DNA of 64,000 nucleotides from Maricaulis maris (GTDB lineage: Bacteria > Pseudomonadota > Alphaproteobacteria > Caulobacterales > Maricaulaceae). Numbering within the stretch: the stretch's first letter is position 1; the number at the start of each line of letters is the position of its first letter. Below are positions 25,630-37,577 of the stretch, one piece after another. The stretch lies in contig NZ_RBIM01000003.1 in NCBI RefSeq assembly GCF_003634045.1, positions 246,158-310,157 of the forward strand. Reading direction: 5' to 3'. Both the position numbers and the translations under genes were made by a program. The notes under the pieces are model-generated. The model ran no database searches, was not told the origin of the DNA, and worked only from the letters and a program-made list of their open reading frames with translations.

Positions 25630-26490
25630 ATGACACAATTCTGGCGACTGACGACGCAGGCCGATTTTGCCCTTCTGGGGAATGTGGTCGAACATCTCGA
25701 TGCGGTGGGCCTGGAGGCGATGTCGTCCTGGTCACTGTTTGACGAAGGCGATATTGCCCGGCTCGACCTGATCTTCACCGAAGACCCGGATATCGAGGTC
25801 GTGCGCGCAACAGCCGGTTTCCCGGCCGAAATGGAATTGTCCTGCGCGCCAATGCCGGAAGAGGACTGGGTCCGCCTCTCGCTGAAGGGCCTCAAGCCGG
25901 TCGAGGGGGGCCGCTTCACCCTGTTTGGCGCCCATGACCGGGACGCCGTGGCTGACGGCCAGATCGGCATCGAGATCGAGGCCGGCCCCGCTTTCGGCAC
26001 CGGCCATCACGGCACCACACGCGGCTGCCTGATTGCTTTCTCGCAAATGCTGGATGCCGGCGCCGTACCGACCAGTATCCTCGATCTGGGTTGCGGGACT
26101 GCCGTGCTGGCCATCGCGGCCGCAAAGGCGCTGCCCGATGCCGACATCCTGGCCTCCGACGTTGATCCGGAAGCGGTCGAGGAAAGCCTCGAGAACTGCC
26201 GCAAGAACGAAACGCCGGGCATTGATTGTTTTGTCGCCGAAGGCCTCGATCATGCCAAGCTGGCGGGTCGCCAGTTCGAGCTGGTGCTGGCCAATATCCT
26301 GGCCGGTCCGCTGGTCGAACTGGCCCCGGGCATCGCGGATATCCTGACACCCGGCGGCAAGGTCATCCTGTCCGGCCTGTTGACCGAACAGGAAGCCATG
26401 GTGCGCACCGCCTATGAGGCCGCCGGCCTCAGCGTCCACCGCCAGCCACCGCTGGAAGGTTGGGAAACCCTGGTGGCGAGCAAGACCTAG
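25630..26490 (+). CDS. prmA: Ribosomal protein L11 methyltransferase
   Basis: 286 residues from ATG 25630 (AAGGAG upstream; ATG 25624 also open). SAM motif I is ILDLGCGTAVLAIAAAK, the acidic residue ending motif II is in DADILASDVDPEA, and motif IV is LVLANILAGPLVELAP, the NILA/N-P-P-like post-II site conserved in PrmA. FGTGHHGTTRGCL precedes motif I, as in the family. It trimethylates L11 at the N-terminal amine and lysines. Non-essential in most bacteria. Confidence 0.95.
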   Translation: MTQFWRLTTQADFALLGNVVEHLDAVGLEAMSSWSLFDEGDIARLDLIFTEDPDIEVVRATAGFPAEMELSCAPMPEEDWVRLSLKGLKPVEGGRFTLFGAHDRDAVADGQIGIEIEAGPAFGTGHHGTTRGCLIAFSQMLDAGAVPTSILDLGCGTAVLAIAAAKALPDADILASDVDPEAVEESLENCRKNETPGIDCFVAEGLDHAKLAGRQFELVLANILAGPLVELAPGIADILTPGGKVILSGLLTEQEAMVRTAYEAAGLSVHRQPPLEGWETLVASKT

Positions 26491-26494
26491 CGAC

Positions 26495-27532
26495 TTACTC
26501 AGTCGGCGCCTCGTCGATCCCTGCAAACAGGTCGGCCAGTTCAATCGACAGGGCCTGCAGGTTTTCACTGTCGGCATTGCCGGCCAACGCGACCGCGATC
26601 TGCGGCTCGACATAGACGAGCAGGAAAGACCGACCGCCCGGCGAACCGCCGGAATGGGCAGCGTAGTGCAGATCGACGCTCTCGGCATAACCGGCCCAGG
26701 GCCCCGGCAGGTCCGACCAGCCCTCCAGCTCGACCATCTCGCCGGCCGCCAGGGCGTGTCCCATCGCGGCCAGCTCCCGCGAACTGGCCAGCAGGCCACC
26801 CGCCCCGAATTTGCACTCGGCTGACAGGCCCTCGATCAGCTGGGGCCCCGCGCCCATATCAACCCAGTTGGCCGCCTTGTCGGCATCGATGCGATCGCGC
26901 CGCGCAAGGTAGGTATCGCCAAGCGCCACCTGCATTGCCGCATCGAAACTGCCGGTTCCGGTCAGTTGCACCAGCAGGTGGCTCAAGAGGACGTAACCAT
27001 AGGTGCTGTAAGCGATCTCGCCTTCGGACGGAGCGGCGAGCGGCGCGTCGATGAAATGGCCCAGCGCATCCGCCGGTGTCTCGCAGCGCCGGTCGGAAAA
27101 GGCGATCCAGTCCTCACGCGAGGCGTAATGGCGGACCCCGGCACGGTGATCGAGCAGCTCGCGCAAGGTGACGGCGCCATAGTGTGCCGGCAAGTTCGGG
27201 TCGATCTGCCGGGCGGGCGTGTCGAGGTCGAGCCCGGTGGTCTCGGCCAGCCGGACAAAAGCCAGCGCGGTCAACATTTTGGCGACCGAGTAGACATTGT
27301 AGGACGCGGCGACACCGTCTGCCGCATCGCGTGACCAGCCGCCCTCGGCCTCCCAGACAATCTCGCCGCCAACCATTACGGTGGCGTTGAGCGCGGGGTA
27401 GGTTTCGGCAACCGGGTCAAAGACGGCCTGCGCCTGTTCGGCGAGAACCGGCGTCGCGACCTGGCTGGCAGCGCCCAGCCAGAGACTTGCCGCACCGGCA
27501 CTCGCAATCCAAAGACTTCCAATCATCAGCAT
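26495..27532 (-). CDS. Serine hydrolase, beta-lactamase class C family
   Basis: 345 residues from ATG 27532 (AGGA six bases upstream). Residues 1-30 form a signal peptide or membrane anchor. Motif SVAK puts the acyl-enzyme Ser at about residue 82 and Lys at 85; YSTYGY is the Tyr motif; HSGGSPGGRS is the third motif (HxGG replacing KTG). These mark the penicillin-binding-protein-like esterase/peptidase group rather than true AmpC. Function: periplasmic D-Ala-type peptidase or esterase, unproved. It is divergent from the third LytTR gene, 82 bases away, so it may be a target of that regulator. Confidence 0.87.
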   Translation of the reverse strand: MLMIGSLWIASAGAASLWLGAASQVATPVLAEQAQAVFDPVAETYPALNATVMVGGEIVWEAEGGWSRDAADGVAASYNVYSVAKMLTALAFVRLAETTGLDLDTPARQIDPNLPAHYGAVTLRELLDHRAGVRHYASREDWIAFSDRRCETPADALGHFIDAPLAAPSEGEIAYSTYGYVLLSHLLVQLTGTGSFDAAMQVALGDTYLARRDRIDADKAANWVDMGAGPQLIEGLSAECKFGAGGLLASSRELAAMGHALAAGEMVELEGWSDLPGPWAGYAESVDLHYAAHSGGSPGGRSFLLVYVEPQIAVALAGNADSENLQALSIELADLFAGIDEAPTE

Positions 27533-27614
27533 ATGCATTCCTGTTGTTGACTTGCCCCCCGGCAAGGGGCGCTCATGCCGTGCAATCGGGGACACGCCCA
27601 TCGCAAAAGGATGA

Positions 27615-29093
27615 ATGGCTCACATCATGGCTGGATGGCTCAAAGCGATGGCAGACCTGCGGCCCGGCCTGGAAAGTGCCGGGCTGGCTCTGGTGGCGCT
27701 CGCCCTCCTCTTGACCGCACCGCCGCCCCGGATCGACGCCCGAATGCCGGAAACGGTTCGCTATATCGACGTCGATGCCGGGCTGGAAACCGTCCTGTCA
27801 GACCCAGGCGCCGGACAGCCGCTGGCCTATCGTTCCATTGAACGCCCCGAGACGACGGGTTGGCTGGTCTGGGATGACGTCCCGATTGCGCAGGACGGTC
27901 CGCCGCCAGCGATCAGCACCTCCGGCCCCTTTTCGGCGACACTCTGGTTCAATGGTGTGCGGATCGGTGAAAAAGGTCAGCCCGGTGCGACCCCCGCAGA
28001 CGAAACGGCCGGGCCGATCGACAGCCTGTTTGCCGTTCCGGCCCGCCTGATCGAACCAGACGGCAATCAGCTGGTCATGCGCCTGTCCAGCCACCGCGCC
28101 GGCTACACGCCCTACAGCCTGGTCCAGTCGCTGTTCGTCATGCCCTACAGCTCGGAGACGAGACGATCCGTGCGCTACTATCTGCCGCTGGTCATACTCG
28201 GTGCCGGACTGGTTGCCCTGGCACTGGCCTTCGCCCTGCGGTCTCGCCGACTCGGCGACGGGCGGGGCATCTGGCTGTCGGTTTCGCTGGCCGGTCTGAC
28301 ACTGGCCGGGCTGGCCGAGATTTCACGGGCGATGATCAACTACCCCTATGATTGGCACCAGCCACGCCAGGCGCTCAGCCTGCTCGGCCTCGCCCTGTTC
28401 GGGCTCGCCCTTCTGCGCTTTGCGCAATCGCGCTGGACAGCGACCGGACGTCTGGCCTGGATCTGGATGGGGGCGACCGGGCTCGTCGCCCTGACCGGCC
28501 TGTTGGCGTTGACCGGCTATGACGCCAAATCCGCAGCGGTGACCGCCAGTCTCATCAGCTCAGCCGTGGTCTGGATCGCGTGGCGTGGTGATGGTCCGGC
28601 CCGCGCCATGGCGGTCGGGCTGGCCATCATACCGCTCTACGCACTGGCCCTGCCATCGGACCTGATCGACCGCGGCGTGTACGCGCTTGTTGTGGGACTG
28701 CTGGCGCTGCCGGCCATCCGCTGGCCGGACCTGCTCCAGCCGGTGCCGGTCGCACCGCCGGAGATACTGGCACTGCAGGCCACCGGGCGCCTGACACGGC
28801 TGGCCTGCCCGGATATTGTCCATCTCACCGCGGCCGGGAATTATACCGAGGTGCACACGCGCGCTGGCGTGACCCATCTGGACAATCGCAATCTGAGCGC
28901 CCTGCTCGATCTCCTACCCGACGCATTCGTCCGGGTTCATCGCTCACATGCGGTCAATCTGGCGTATGTCGAGGCGCTGACCAGCGAGGTCGGCAGCCGT
29001 TACCAGATCGTTCTGGCAACACGCACGTCGATCCCGGCCAGCCGCCGCGAAGTGGCCGGATTGCGTGAACGCCTGGCCGGCCGAAAGGCCTGA
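27615..29093 (+). CDS. Membrane-anchored LytTR-family transcriptional regulator 3
   Basis: 492 residues. One N-terminal helix (about 20-36), a periplasmic beta-rich domain (about 45-175) with WLVWDDVPI and TLWFNGVRIGEKG resembling the 7TMR-DISMED2 galactose-binding-like fold, seven membrane helices (about 185-375) and a C-terminal LytTR domain (about 395-490; HLTAAGNYTEVHTR, FVRVHRSHAVNL, SIPASRRE). The layout, sensor plus 7TM plus LytTR with no kinase, implies direct signalling from outside to a DNA-binding domain. Divergent from the serine hydrolase gene. Confidence 0.88.
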   Translation: MAHIMAGWLKAMADLRPGLESAGLALVALALLLTAPPPRIDARMPETVRYIDVDAGLETVLSDPGAGQPLAYRSIERPETTGWLVWDDVPIAQDGPPPAISTSGPFSATLWFNGVRIGEKGQPGATPADETAGPIDSLFAVPARLIEPDGNQLVMRLSSHRAGYTPYSLVQSLFVMPYSSETRRSVRYYLPLVILGAGLVALALAFALRSRRLGDGRGIWLSVSLAGLTLAGLAEISRAMINYPYDWHQPRQALSLLGLALFGLALLRFAQSRWTATGRLAWIWMGATGLVALTGLLALTGYDAKSAAVTASLISSAVVWIAWRGDGPARAMAVGLAIIPLYALALPSDLIDRGVYALVVGLLALPAIRWPDLLQPVPVAPPEILALQATGRLTRLACPDIVHLTAAGNYTEVHTRAGVTHLDNRNLSALLDLLPDAFVRVHRSHAVNLAYVEALTSEVGSRYQIVLATRTSIPASRREVAGLRERLAGRKA

Positions 29094-29255
29094 TCAGGCC
29101 CGCTTGCCCTTCAGTCCGAAACTGGCCAGCAGGGCGTTGACGTCGGTATTGCGCGGCATGCGGCGCAGGCCGGCGCGTTCGCGATTGCGGTCGAGCGAGC
29201 GGTTCAGCATGTCGTTGGCGTTCATCGAGCGCCAGTCATCAATCCCGTACAGCAT
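29094..29255 (-). CDS. Small basic protein, 53 residues, unknown
   Basis: Begins MLYGIDDWRSMNANDMLNRS and is rich in Arg (about nine), Asn and Met, ending LLASFGLKGKRA. A strong ribosome site AGGAG lies six bases before ATG 29255, and the stop abuts the stop of the LytTR gene on the other strand. No recognised family. The good ribosome site and charged regular composition support a real gene, but it is too short for confidence. The upstream 200 bases also carry the start of the aminopeptidase gene on the opposite strand. Confidence 0.6.
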   Translation of the reverse strand: MLYGIDDWRSMNANDMLNRSLDRNRERAGLRRMPRNTDVNALLASFGLKGKRA

Positions 29256-29459
29256 GGGAAACTCCTGTGAATTCCCCGCGCTTTAGCCATGGATTGCTGC
29301 ACTTGCGAAGCAGCGCTTCCGCAAGCCCGGACTGCGCAATTGCATGACCCCTGTCACACGCCGGTAACCGAGTCTGTATCGGCATCTGCCCCGGCCCTCT
29401 CTCTGGCCCTGTCACTGGCCCGATCACAGGCATTGAACCGGCTTCGCGAGGAGCATACC

Positions 29460-31307
29460 TTGCCGCCCATGACCCAGATGATCTCCCAGACTTTCGACGT
29501 TAAGGGCGGCCCGCACTACGGCCGCGAGAACCTGCCCAAGCTGCGCGCTGCGCTCAAAACGCTTGGCCTGGATGGCTTCCTCGTCCCGCATGAGGACGAG
29601 TATGACAATGAATACCTGCCGGACTGCAATGAGCGGCTCCTGTGGGCGACCGGTTTTTCCGGCTCTGCCGGCGCCGCGATTGTCATGACCGATCGGGCCG
29701 CTCTGCTGGTCGATGGCCGTTATACCGCGCAAGGCCGCCAGCAGACCGACACCACGCTGTTTGAACAGTGCGACCTCGTGGGTCTTGGCCTGTATGGCTG
29801 GATCGAGGAAAACGCCCGCAAGGGCGAGAAGATCGGCTATGACGCCCGTCTGCACAGCCCGGCCGCGCTGGAACTCCTGAAGACGGCCGCCATGCGGGCC
29901 GGCGTCGAACTGGTCTCGGTCGAGCAGAACCCGATTGATGTCGCCTGGACCGACCGTCCGGCCGCGCCGAAAGCCGACATCATCCCGCATCCGATCGAGT
30001 TTGCCGGCGAGGAGCACGCCTCCAAGCGGACACGGATCGGCATTGCCATTGAACGCGGCGGCGCCGATGCGGCCGTGATCACCGCGCCGCCCTCCATCGC
30101 CTGGCTGTTCAATGTGCGCGGCGGCGATGTGTCCCGCTCTCCCCTGCCGCTGTCTGCCGCCCTGATCCACAAGGACGGCACCGCGACTTTCTTCGTCGAC
30201 CCGGACAAGCTCACCGCCGAGACACGCAGTCATCTCGGCAATGAAATCGCGATCCGTCCGGAGCGTGAATTCGGCGCCGGTCTCAGCGAGCTTGAAGGCA
30301 AGAAGGTCCGGGTCGATCCGACCACGGCCTCGGCCTGGGTGCTTGAAACACTGAAATCCGGCGGCGCCGAGGTGCAGACGCTGGAAGACCCGGTCATGCG
30401 TCCCAAGGCGGCCAAGAATCCGGCCGAAGTGGAAGGCTCGCGCCAGGCGCATATCCGCGATGGCGGCGCCATTGCCCGCTTCCTGCACTGGCTCGACACC
30501 GAGGCGCAGTCCGGCGAGGTCGACGAAATCCAGGCGGCCCAGAAGCTGGAAAGCCTGCGCAAGCAATTGCCGGAATTGCGCGACCTCTCCTTCGACACGA
30601 TCTCCGGCGCCCAAGGCAATGCCGCTTTCGCCCATTACCGCGTCTCGGAAGCCTCCAACCTGAAACTCACCCCGGGCTCGCTCTTCCTGGTCGACAGTGG
30701 CGGACAATATCCCGACGGCACGACCGACATCACCCGCACCGTGCCCATCGGCACGCCGACCGCCGAGATGAAGACGCAATATACCCGCGTGCTCAAAGGG
30801 CATATCGCGCTGTCGATGGTGCGTTTCCCCAAGGGCACGACCGGCACCCAGCTGGACATTCTCGCCCGCTTCCCGCTGTGGCAGGCCGGCTTTGATTATG
30901 ACCACGGCACCGGCCATGGCGTCGGCAGTTTCCTGGGCGTGCACGAGGGTCCGCAGCGGATTTCCAAGGCACCGAATGCGGTGGCGCTGGAACCGGGCAT
31001 GATCCTCTCCAACGAGCCTGGCTATTACAAGGAAGACGGGTTCGGCATCCGCATCGAGAACCTGCAGGTTGTCACCGAAGCGGCCGACATTCCCGGCGGC
31101 GAACGTCCCATGCTCGGCTTCGAAACGGTCACCGTCGCCCCGATCCACAAGGGGCTGATCGACACCCATCTGCTCAGCGCCGAGGAGATCGCCTGGCTCG
31201 ACCGCTATCACGCCCTGGTGCGGGAAAAAGTCCTGCCCCTGGTCGAGGGTGAGGTCGCCGACTGGTTGATCAAGGCCACCGAGCCGATCGCGGGAGCGAC
31301 GCCCTAG
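29460..31307 (+). CDS. Xaa-Pro aminopeptidase family (M24B) metallopeptidase
   Basis: About 615 residues from TTG 29460, which has GAGGAG six bases upstream; ATG 29469 is an alternative. An N-terminal creatinase-like fold, a middle domain and a C-terminal pita-bread peptidase. Metal ligands: Asp in FLVDSGGQY and in DGTTDITRT, His in HGTGHGVGSF, Glu in LSNEPGYY and Glu in GIRIENL. The double N-terminal domain matches the eukaryotic-like long PepP form. It removes N-terminal residues ahead of proline and may act on products of the prolyl-specific CocE-type hydrolase only in a general sense. The next gene starts inside its stop codon. Confidence 0.93.
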   Translation: MPPMTQMISQTFDVKGGPHYGRENLPKLRAALKTLGLDGFLVPHEDEYDNEYLPDCNERLLWATGFSGSAGAAIVMTDRAALLVDGRYTAQGRQQTDTTLFEQCDLVGLGLYGWIEENARKGEKIGYDARLHSPAALELLKTAAMRAGVELVSVEQNPIDVAWTDRPAAPKADIIPHPIEFAGEEHASKRTRIGIAIERGGADAAVITAPPSIAWLFNVRGGDVSRSPLPLSAALIHKDGTATFFVDPDKLTAETRSHLGNEIAIRPEREFGAGLSELEGKKVRVDPTTASAWVLETLKSGGAEVQTLEDPVMRPKAAKNPAEVEGSRQAHIRDGGAIARFLHWLDTEAQSGEVDEIQAAQKLESLRKQLPELRDLSFDTISGAQGNAAFAHYRVSEASNLKLTPGSLFLVDSGGQYPDGTTDITRTVPIGTPTAEMKTQYTRVLKGHIALSMVRFPKGTTGTQLDILARFPLWQAGFDYDHGTGHGVGSFLGVHEGPQRISKAPNAVALEPGMILSNEPGYYKEDGFGIRIENLQVVTEAADIPGGERPMLGFETVTVAPIHKGLIDTHLLSAEEIAWLDRYHALVREKVLPLVEGEVADWLIKATEPIAGATP

Positions 31308-31840
31308 TGCGCCTGCCCAGTGTGATCCTGATTGCAGCCGCCTTTCTGGGCGGCTGCTTTTATTCCGAGGATGCCCTGATCAGTCGCGGCCAAGCGGATT
31401 ACCCGCTCGAGGAAGGCGTCTACAGCCATACGCCCTATCTCGCCGACGGCGTCACCCCGTTCGACCGTCCGGCCTGGACCGGCGAGATCGAGCGCAGCTG
31501 GGGCCGCTATGTCTCCGATGATGAGGGTTTTCCGCATGACGGCATCCGCCTGAAAGAGATCGCCGACGGTCTCTTCATCGCCATGCGCCGCGATGACGAC
31601 AATTGGAGTTACGGGCTGGTTCGCGTTTTCCCCGGCGGCATCGCCACCTATCACGCCCCCGAGTGCCGCAATGTCGAAGCCGCCATTCTCGATCGCTATG
31701 ACGTCACACCGCACGAAGAAGAGCGCGGCTATTGCCAGGTCGATGATTGGGACCGGCTGGTCGGTGTCATGTTGAGCTATGTTGACGCCTTGGGCGAGGA
31801 CATGCCGATAGACGGCGTTTATAGGCGGCAGGACGAATAG
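31307..31840 (+). CDS. Hypothetical lipoprotein
   Basis: 177 residues from GTG 31307, overlapping the last base of the aminopeptidase stop. N-terminus ends with lipobox LGGC (Cys17), so it is probably lipid-anchored. The mature part is acidic with several aromatic residues (SWGRY, NWSYG) and two more Cys (PEC, GYC). No family recognised. The overlap suggests cotranscription with the aminopeptidase. Confidence 0.7.
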   Translation: MRLPSVILIAAAFLGGCFYSEDALISRGQADYPLEEGVYSHTPYLADGVTPFDRPAWTGEIERSWGRYVSDDEGFPHDGIRLKEIADGLFIAMRRDDDNWSYGLVRVFPGGIATYHAPECRNVEAAILDRYDVTPHEEERGYCQVDDWDRLVGVMLSYVDALGEDMPIDGVYRRQDE

Positions 31841-31888
31841 CCGTTTATTAATACGCCCCGCCTAACGTCCCACACAGGGAGTCGGCTA

Positions 31889-33694
31889 TTGACCATCTGG
31901 GCACCGATTGATCGACTTATCGGCTGTAACGGATCTGACGATCTGAAGGCGACCCTGCGCGCACGCATCGCTCTGGTGTTTGCGGCCATGCTCACCCTTA
32001 TTTCGCTGGCCAATGCGTCACTGCTGGCACTGTCGGACCAAGCCCGCCCCGGCATGGCGCTGCTGGGCCTGGCCAGCGCTGCGACAGTCGCGGTCAGCGG
32101 GCTGGCTGGCATCTGGCTGCGACGCCCATCGATCACCATGACCTTTATTGCTGTCAGCGTGGCACTCGTCTATGCGGCCGCCATCTACGGCAATCGCGGT
32201 GGCGTGCCGCCAGCTTTCGCGTATCTGCCGTGCATCCTGCTCGGCTTCTACCAATTCTGGGGTCCGCGCAGCCTGTATGTCGCACTGCCCGGAGTCGGCG
32301 CGGCCTTTCTCGGCGTTTTTGCGCTGGCCGACATCGTCGACGCCCCGCCCGAATACCCGGTGGTGCCCCTGAGTGTCGCGCTCATGCTCGCCTGCATCTG
32401 GCTGATATCCTTGGCTGCGGTTTTCCGATCAGTCCAAAAACTGGCCGAGTCGCAATTGCGGCTGGCCAATGCCGATCAGGCCGCGGCCCTGTCGTCCAGC
32501 CGGGCAGCTCAACGCGCGAAAAGCGAATTCCTCGCCAATGTCGGCCATGAAGTTCGCACCCCGCTCAATGGCATGCTGGGGATGGCGGACGTGATGCGCC
32601 ACGTCGGCGGTCTGTCACCTGAGCAGGATGACCGCCTGCGGCTGATCCGGGAATCCGGCGCCACGCTCCTGGAATTGCTGAATGAAATCCTGGATCAGTC
32701 AAAAATCGAGACCGGCCAGGTCATCGCCGAGACCGTGAGTTTCGACCTGGCGCGTCTTGCCCAGAAGACAGCTGAAAGCTGGCGGCCGGAAGCGGAAGCC
32801 CGCGCCTTGGACCTGCACCTCGACATCGCAGGGCTGCAACAATCCGTACTCACCGGTGACCCGCTCCGGCTGCGCCAAATCCTCAACAATCTCATCTCCA
32901 ACGCCCTGAAATTTACCGAAGCCGGCCACGTGACTTTGCGTGTCAGCCAAGCTGCCGACGCCAACCTCGACCGGTGGGAAACCCGGCTGGACGTTATCGA
33001 CACGGGCACCGGCATACCGCCGGAAAAGCACGAGACAATCTTCGAGGCCTTCAATCAGGCCGATGCGTCGATCACGCGCCGCTATGGCGGCACGGGCCTG
33101 GGCCTGTCGATCAGTCGCCAGCTTGCGCGCCTGATGGGCGGCGATCTGACCGTAAGGTCTTCCGATGGCGGCGGAAGTTGCTTTTCACTCACCCTGTCCC
33201 TGACAGCGGGACAAGCCGAGACACCCGCCACCCCGGCGCCGGTTGAACGACCCGAGCTGGACCTTTCGAGGCCGGTGCGGATCCTGTCGGTTGACGATGT
33301 CGCGACCAACCACATTGTGTTGCGGGCACTACTGGAACAGGTGCTCGCAGGCGCCTCACTGTCGATCGAGAAAGCCGATTCCGGCCCCGCCGCGATTGAA
33401 GCCGCACGTGGAAACGAGTTCGACCTCATATTCATGGATATCCAGATGCCGGAAATGGATGGTGTAACCGCTGCGCGTCACATCCGGCAGGGCGAAAATG
33501 GTCACTCGGCTTGGCTGGTCGCGCTTTCGGCACTGGAAGCGGCGCAGAGCGAACGCCTTTTGCCGCCCGGACTGTTCCAGACAACCCTGCCAAAACCGAC
33601 CTCGATCGCCACCCTGCAATCGGTCCTGGCGGACTGGCAAATGTCGCGAGACCTCGCCCCCGCCGACAGCCAGGCCGGGTCGCCGTCGGGATAA
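31889..33694 (+). CDS. Hybrid sensor histidine kinase
   Basis: 601 residues from TTG 31889 (AGGGAG seven bases upstream). Six hydrophobic helices in residues 25-180, then a short coiled linker, HisKA with the phospho-acceptor GHEVRTPLNG (His220), HATPase with N-box ILNNLISNALKF, G1 DTGTGIPPE and G2 GGTGLGLSIS, and a C-terminal receiver with phospho-acceptor Asp517 in FMDIQMPEMDG. No separate Hpt or output domain is nearby, so the phosphate must pass to a distant partner. Signal unknown; the N-terminal membrane part has no recognised sensor fold. Convergent with ligA. Confidence 0.93.
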   Translation: MTIWAPIDRLIGCNGSDDLKATLRARIALVFAAMLTLISLANASLLALSDQARPGMALLGLASAATVAVSGLAGIWLRRPSITMTFIAVSVALVYAAAIYGNRGGVPPAFAYLPCILLGFYQFWGPRSLYVALPGVGAAFLGVFALADIVDAPPEYPVVPLSVALMLACIWLISLAAVFRSVQKLAESQLRLANADQAAALSSSRAAQRAKSEFLANVGHEVRTPLNGMLGMADVMRHVGGLSPEQDDRLRLIRESGATLLELLNEILDQSKIETGQVIAETVSFDLARLAQKTAESWRPEAEARALDLHLDIAGLQQSVLTGDPLRLRQILNNLISNALKFTEAGHVTLRVSQAADANLDRWETRLDVIDTGTGIPPEKHETIFEAFNQADASITRRYGGTGLGLSISRQLARLMGGDLTVRSSDGGGSCFSLTLSLTAGQAETPATPAPVERPELDLSRPVRILSVDDVATNHIVLRALLEQVLAGASLSIEKADSGPAAIEAARGNEFDLIFMDIQMPEMDGVTAARHIRQGENGHSAWLVALSALEAAQSERLLPPGLFQTTLPKPTSIATLQSVLADWQMSRDLAPADSQAGSPSG

Positions 33695-33710
33695 GTCCGA
33701 CGGGCGCCGC

Positions 33711-35834
<2,124 letters not shown>

Positions 35835-35852
35835 TCAATTCAGGCCGACAGT

Positions 35853-37550
35853 CTAGGCCTCGACAGCCATCAGCGCATCGGCCTGGGCCCGTGCGGCGTC
35901 GGTAATGTCAGCGCCCGACAGCATGCGGGCGATCTCTTCGCGGCGCGTGGCACCGTCCAGCTTGACCAGCGTGGTGCGCACGCCGCCCTTGCCGTCATCC
36001 GTCTTGACGATCTGCCAATGATGGTCGGCCAGCGCGGCGACCTGCGGCGAATGGGTGACGACCAGCGTCTGCCCTTGGGCGGCCAAACGCTTGAGACGGC
36101 GGCCGACGGCATCAGCCACGGCGCCGCCGACACCCTGGTCAACCTCGTCAAACACCAGGACCAGACCGTCATCATCACCCGCCAGCGCCACTTTGAGGGC
36201 CAGGCCGAAGCGTGACAGCTCACCGCCCGAGGCAATCTTGTCGAGGGCGCCGAAGGGGGAGCCGGGATTGGTGGCCACTTCAAACACGACCTGGTCGCGG
36301 CCCTCCGGGCCGGCGCGGTCGTCATCCGTGGTGATCGCCACACGAAAACGCGCCTTGTCCATTTTCAGCGGCGGCAGCTCGGCCGCGACGGCTTCGGCCA
36401 GCGCCTTGGCGGCCGCTTCGCGGCTGCGGGTCAGGGCATGGGCGGCATCGTCATAACGAGCCTTGGCGGCCTTGACCGCCTTCTCCGCCTCGGCGATCCG
36501 GTCGGCGGCATTCTCGATCCCGTCGAGCTGGTCGGTCAGGCGGCCATGCAGCTCCGCCAGTTCATCGGCCACAACATGATGCTTGCGGGCAAGCGCCCGC
36601 AGCGCAAACAGCCGCTCCTCGACCTCGTTGAGCCGGCCCGGTTCGACATCAAAGGCGCGCGCCGCATCACCAAGGGCATCTTCGGCTTCGGCAAATTCGA
36701 TCAAGGCCCGGTCGAGCGCGGTCGAGGCGCGCTCAAGCGCACTGCCGGCATCGCCGCCACCATTGCCGATATGGTCGCGCACCCGCTCCAGCCCACGCAG
36801 GGCCGCATTGAGACGCGCTTCCAGCCCGCCGCCCTCGCCAGCCAGCGCCTGCTGGGCATCCTGCAGATCACCCAGGGCGCGCTCGGCGCCTTGCAGGAAT
36901 TGCCGTTCGTCGGCGAGTTCGGCCTCTTCACCCGATCGCGGATCGAGCCGGTCGAGTTCTTCCAGCGCGTGGCGCAGGAAGTCCTGTTCACTGTCCGAGG
37001 CCTGGTTTGCGGCGATCAGCGCATCATGCTGTTTGCGCGCCGCCGACAAGGCCCGCCAACTATCGCGGCAAGCCGCCAGCTTGTCATCATGGCCCGCGAA
37101 AATGTCGAGATAGCCGCGATGGCTCTTGGGGTTCATCAATCCCCGGCCATCATGCTGGCCATGCACTTCGACCAGGACATCGCCGAGGCTTCGCAACAAT
37201 CCGATACTGGCTGCCTGGTCATTGACATGCGCCCGGCTGCGCCCGTCTTCGCCGAGGCGGCGGCGCAGGATGAGCGGTTCACCGGGCTCGACCACCAGGC
37301 CGGCCTCGTCGAGCACAGCCCAGGCCGGGTGCCCGACCGGCAGGTCAAATTCGGCCGTCGCCTGGGCTTCGTCGGCACCGCTGCGGACCTGGGCCCGCTC
37401 GGCGCGTTCACCGGCGGCCAGGCCGAGCGCTCCGAGCAGGATGGACTTGCCGGCACCGGTCTCACCGGTGAGCGCGCATAATCCACCCTCGAACACCGCA
37501 TCAAGCGCGTCGATCAGGACCACATTTCGAATGGAGAGGGAGAGCAGCAT
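35853..37550 (-). CDS. recN: DNA repair protein RecN
   Basis: 565 residues, SMC-like ATPase. Walker A is GETGAGKS at about 30, the ABC signature region near the end contains LSRFGLALKVAL, Walker B VLVFDEVDQGVGG, and a long coiled coil separates the halves (about 160-370). It acts at double-strand breaks. It begins 27 bases after bamD and is followed by ligA with 36 bases between. Confidence 0.96.
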   Translation of the reverse strand: MLLSLSIRNVVLIDALDAVFEGGLCALTGETGAGKSILLGALGLAAGERAERAQVRSGADEAQATAEFDLPVGHPAWAVLDEAGLVVEPGEPLILRRRLGEDGRSRAHVNDQAASIGLLRSLGDVLVEVHGQHDGRGLMNPKSHRGYLDIFAGHDDKLAACRDSWRALSAARKQHDALIAANQASDSEQDFLRHALEELDRLDPRSGEEAELADERQFLQGAERALGDLQDAQQALAGEGGGLEARLNAALRGLERVRDHIGNGGGDAGSALERASTALDRALIEFAEAEDALGDAARAFDVEPGRLNEVEERLFALRALARKHHVVADELAELHGRLTDQLDGIENAADRIAEAEKAVKAAKARYDDAAHALTRSREAAAKALAEAVAAELPPLKMDKARFRVAITTDDDRAGPEGRDQVVFEVATNPGSPFGALDKIASGGELSRFGLALKVALAGDDDGLVLVFDEVDQGVGGAVADAVGRRLKRLAAQGQTLVVTHSPQVAALADHHWQIVKTDDGKGGVRTTLVKLDGATRREEIARMLSGADITDAARAQADALMAVEA

Positions 37551-37577
37551 TCAGCGCTTGGGCACCCCCGGACCGGA

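Noticed and set aside
29424-31211. 595-codon minus-strand frame opposite the aminopeptidase gene
   Set aside because: The plus-strand gene has all five metal ligands in order; the antisense product has biased composition and no motif.
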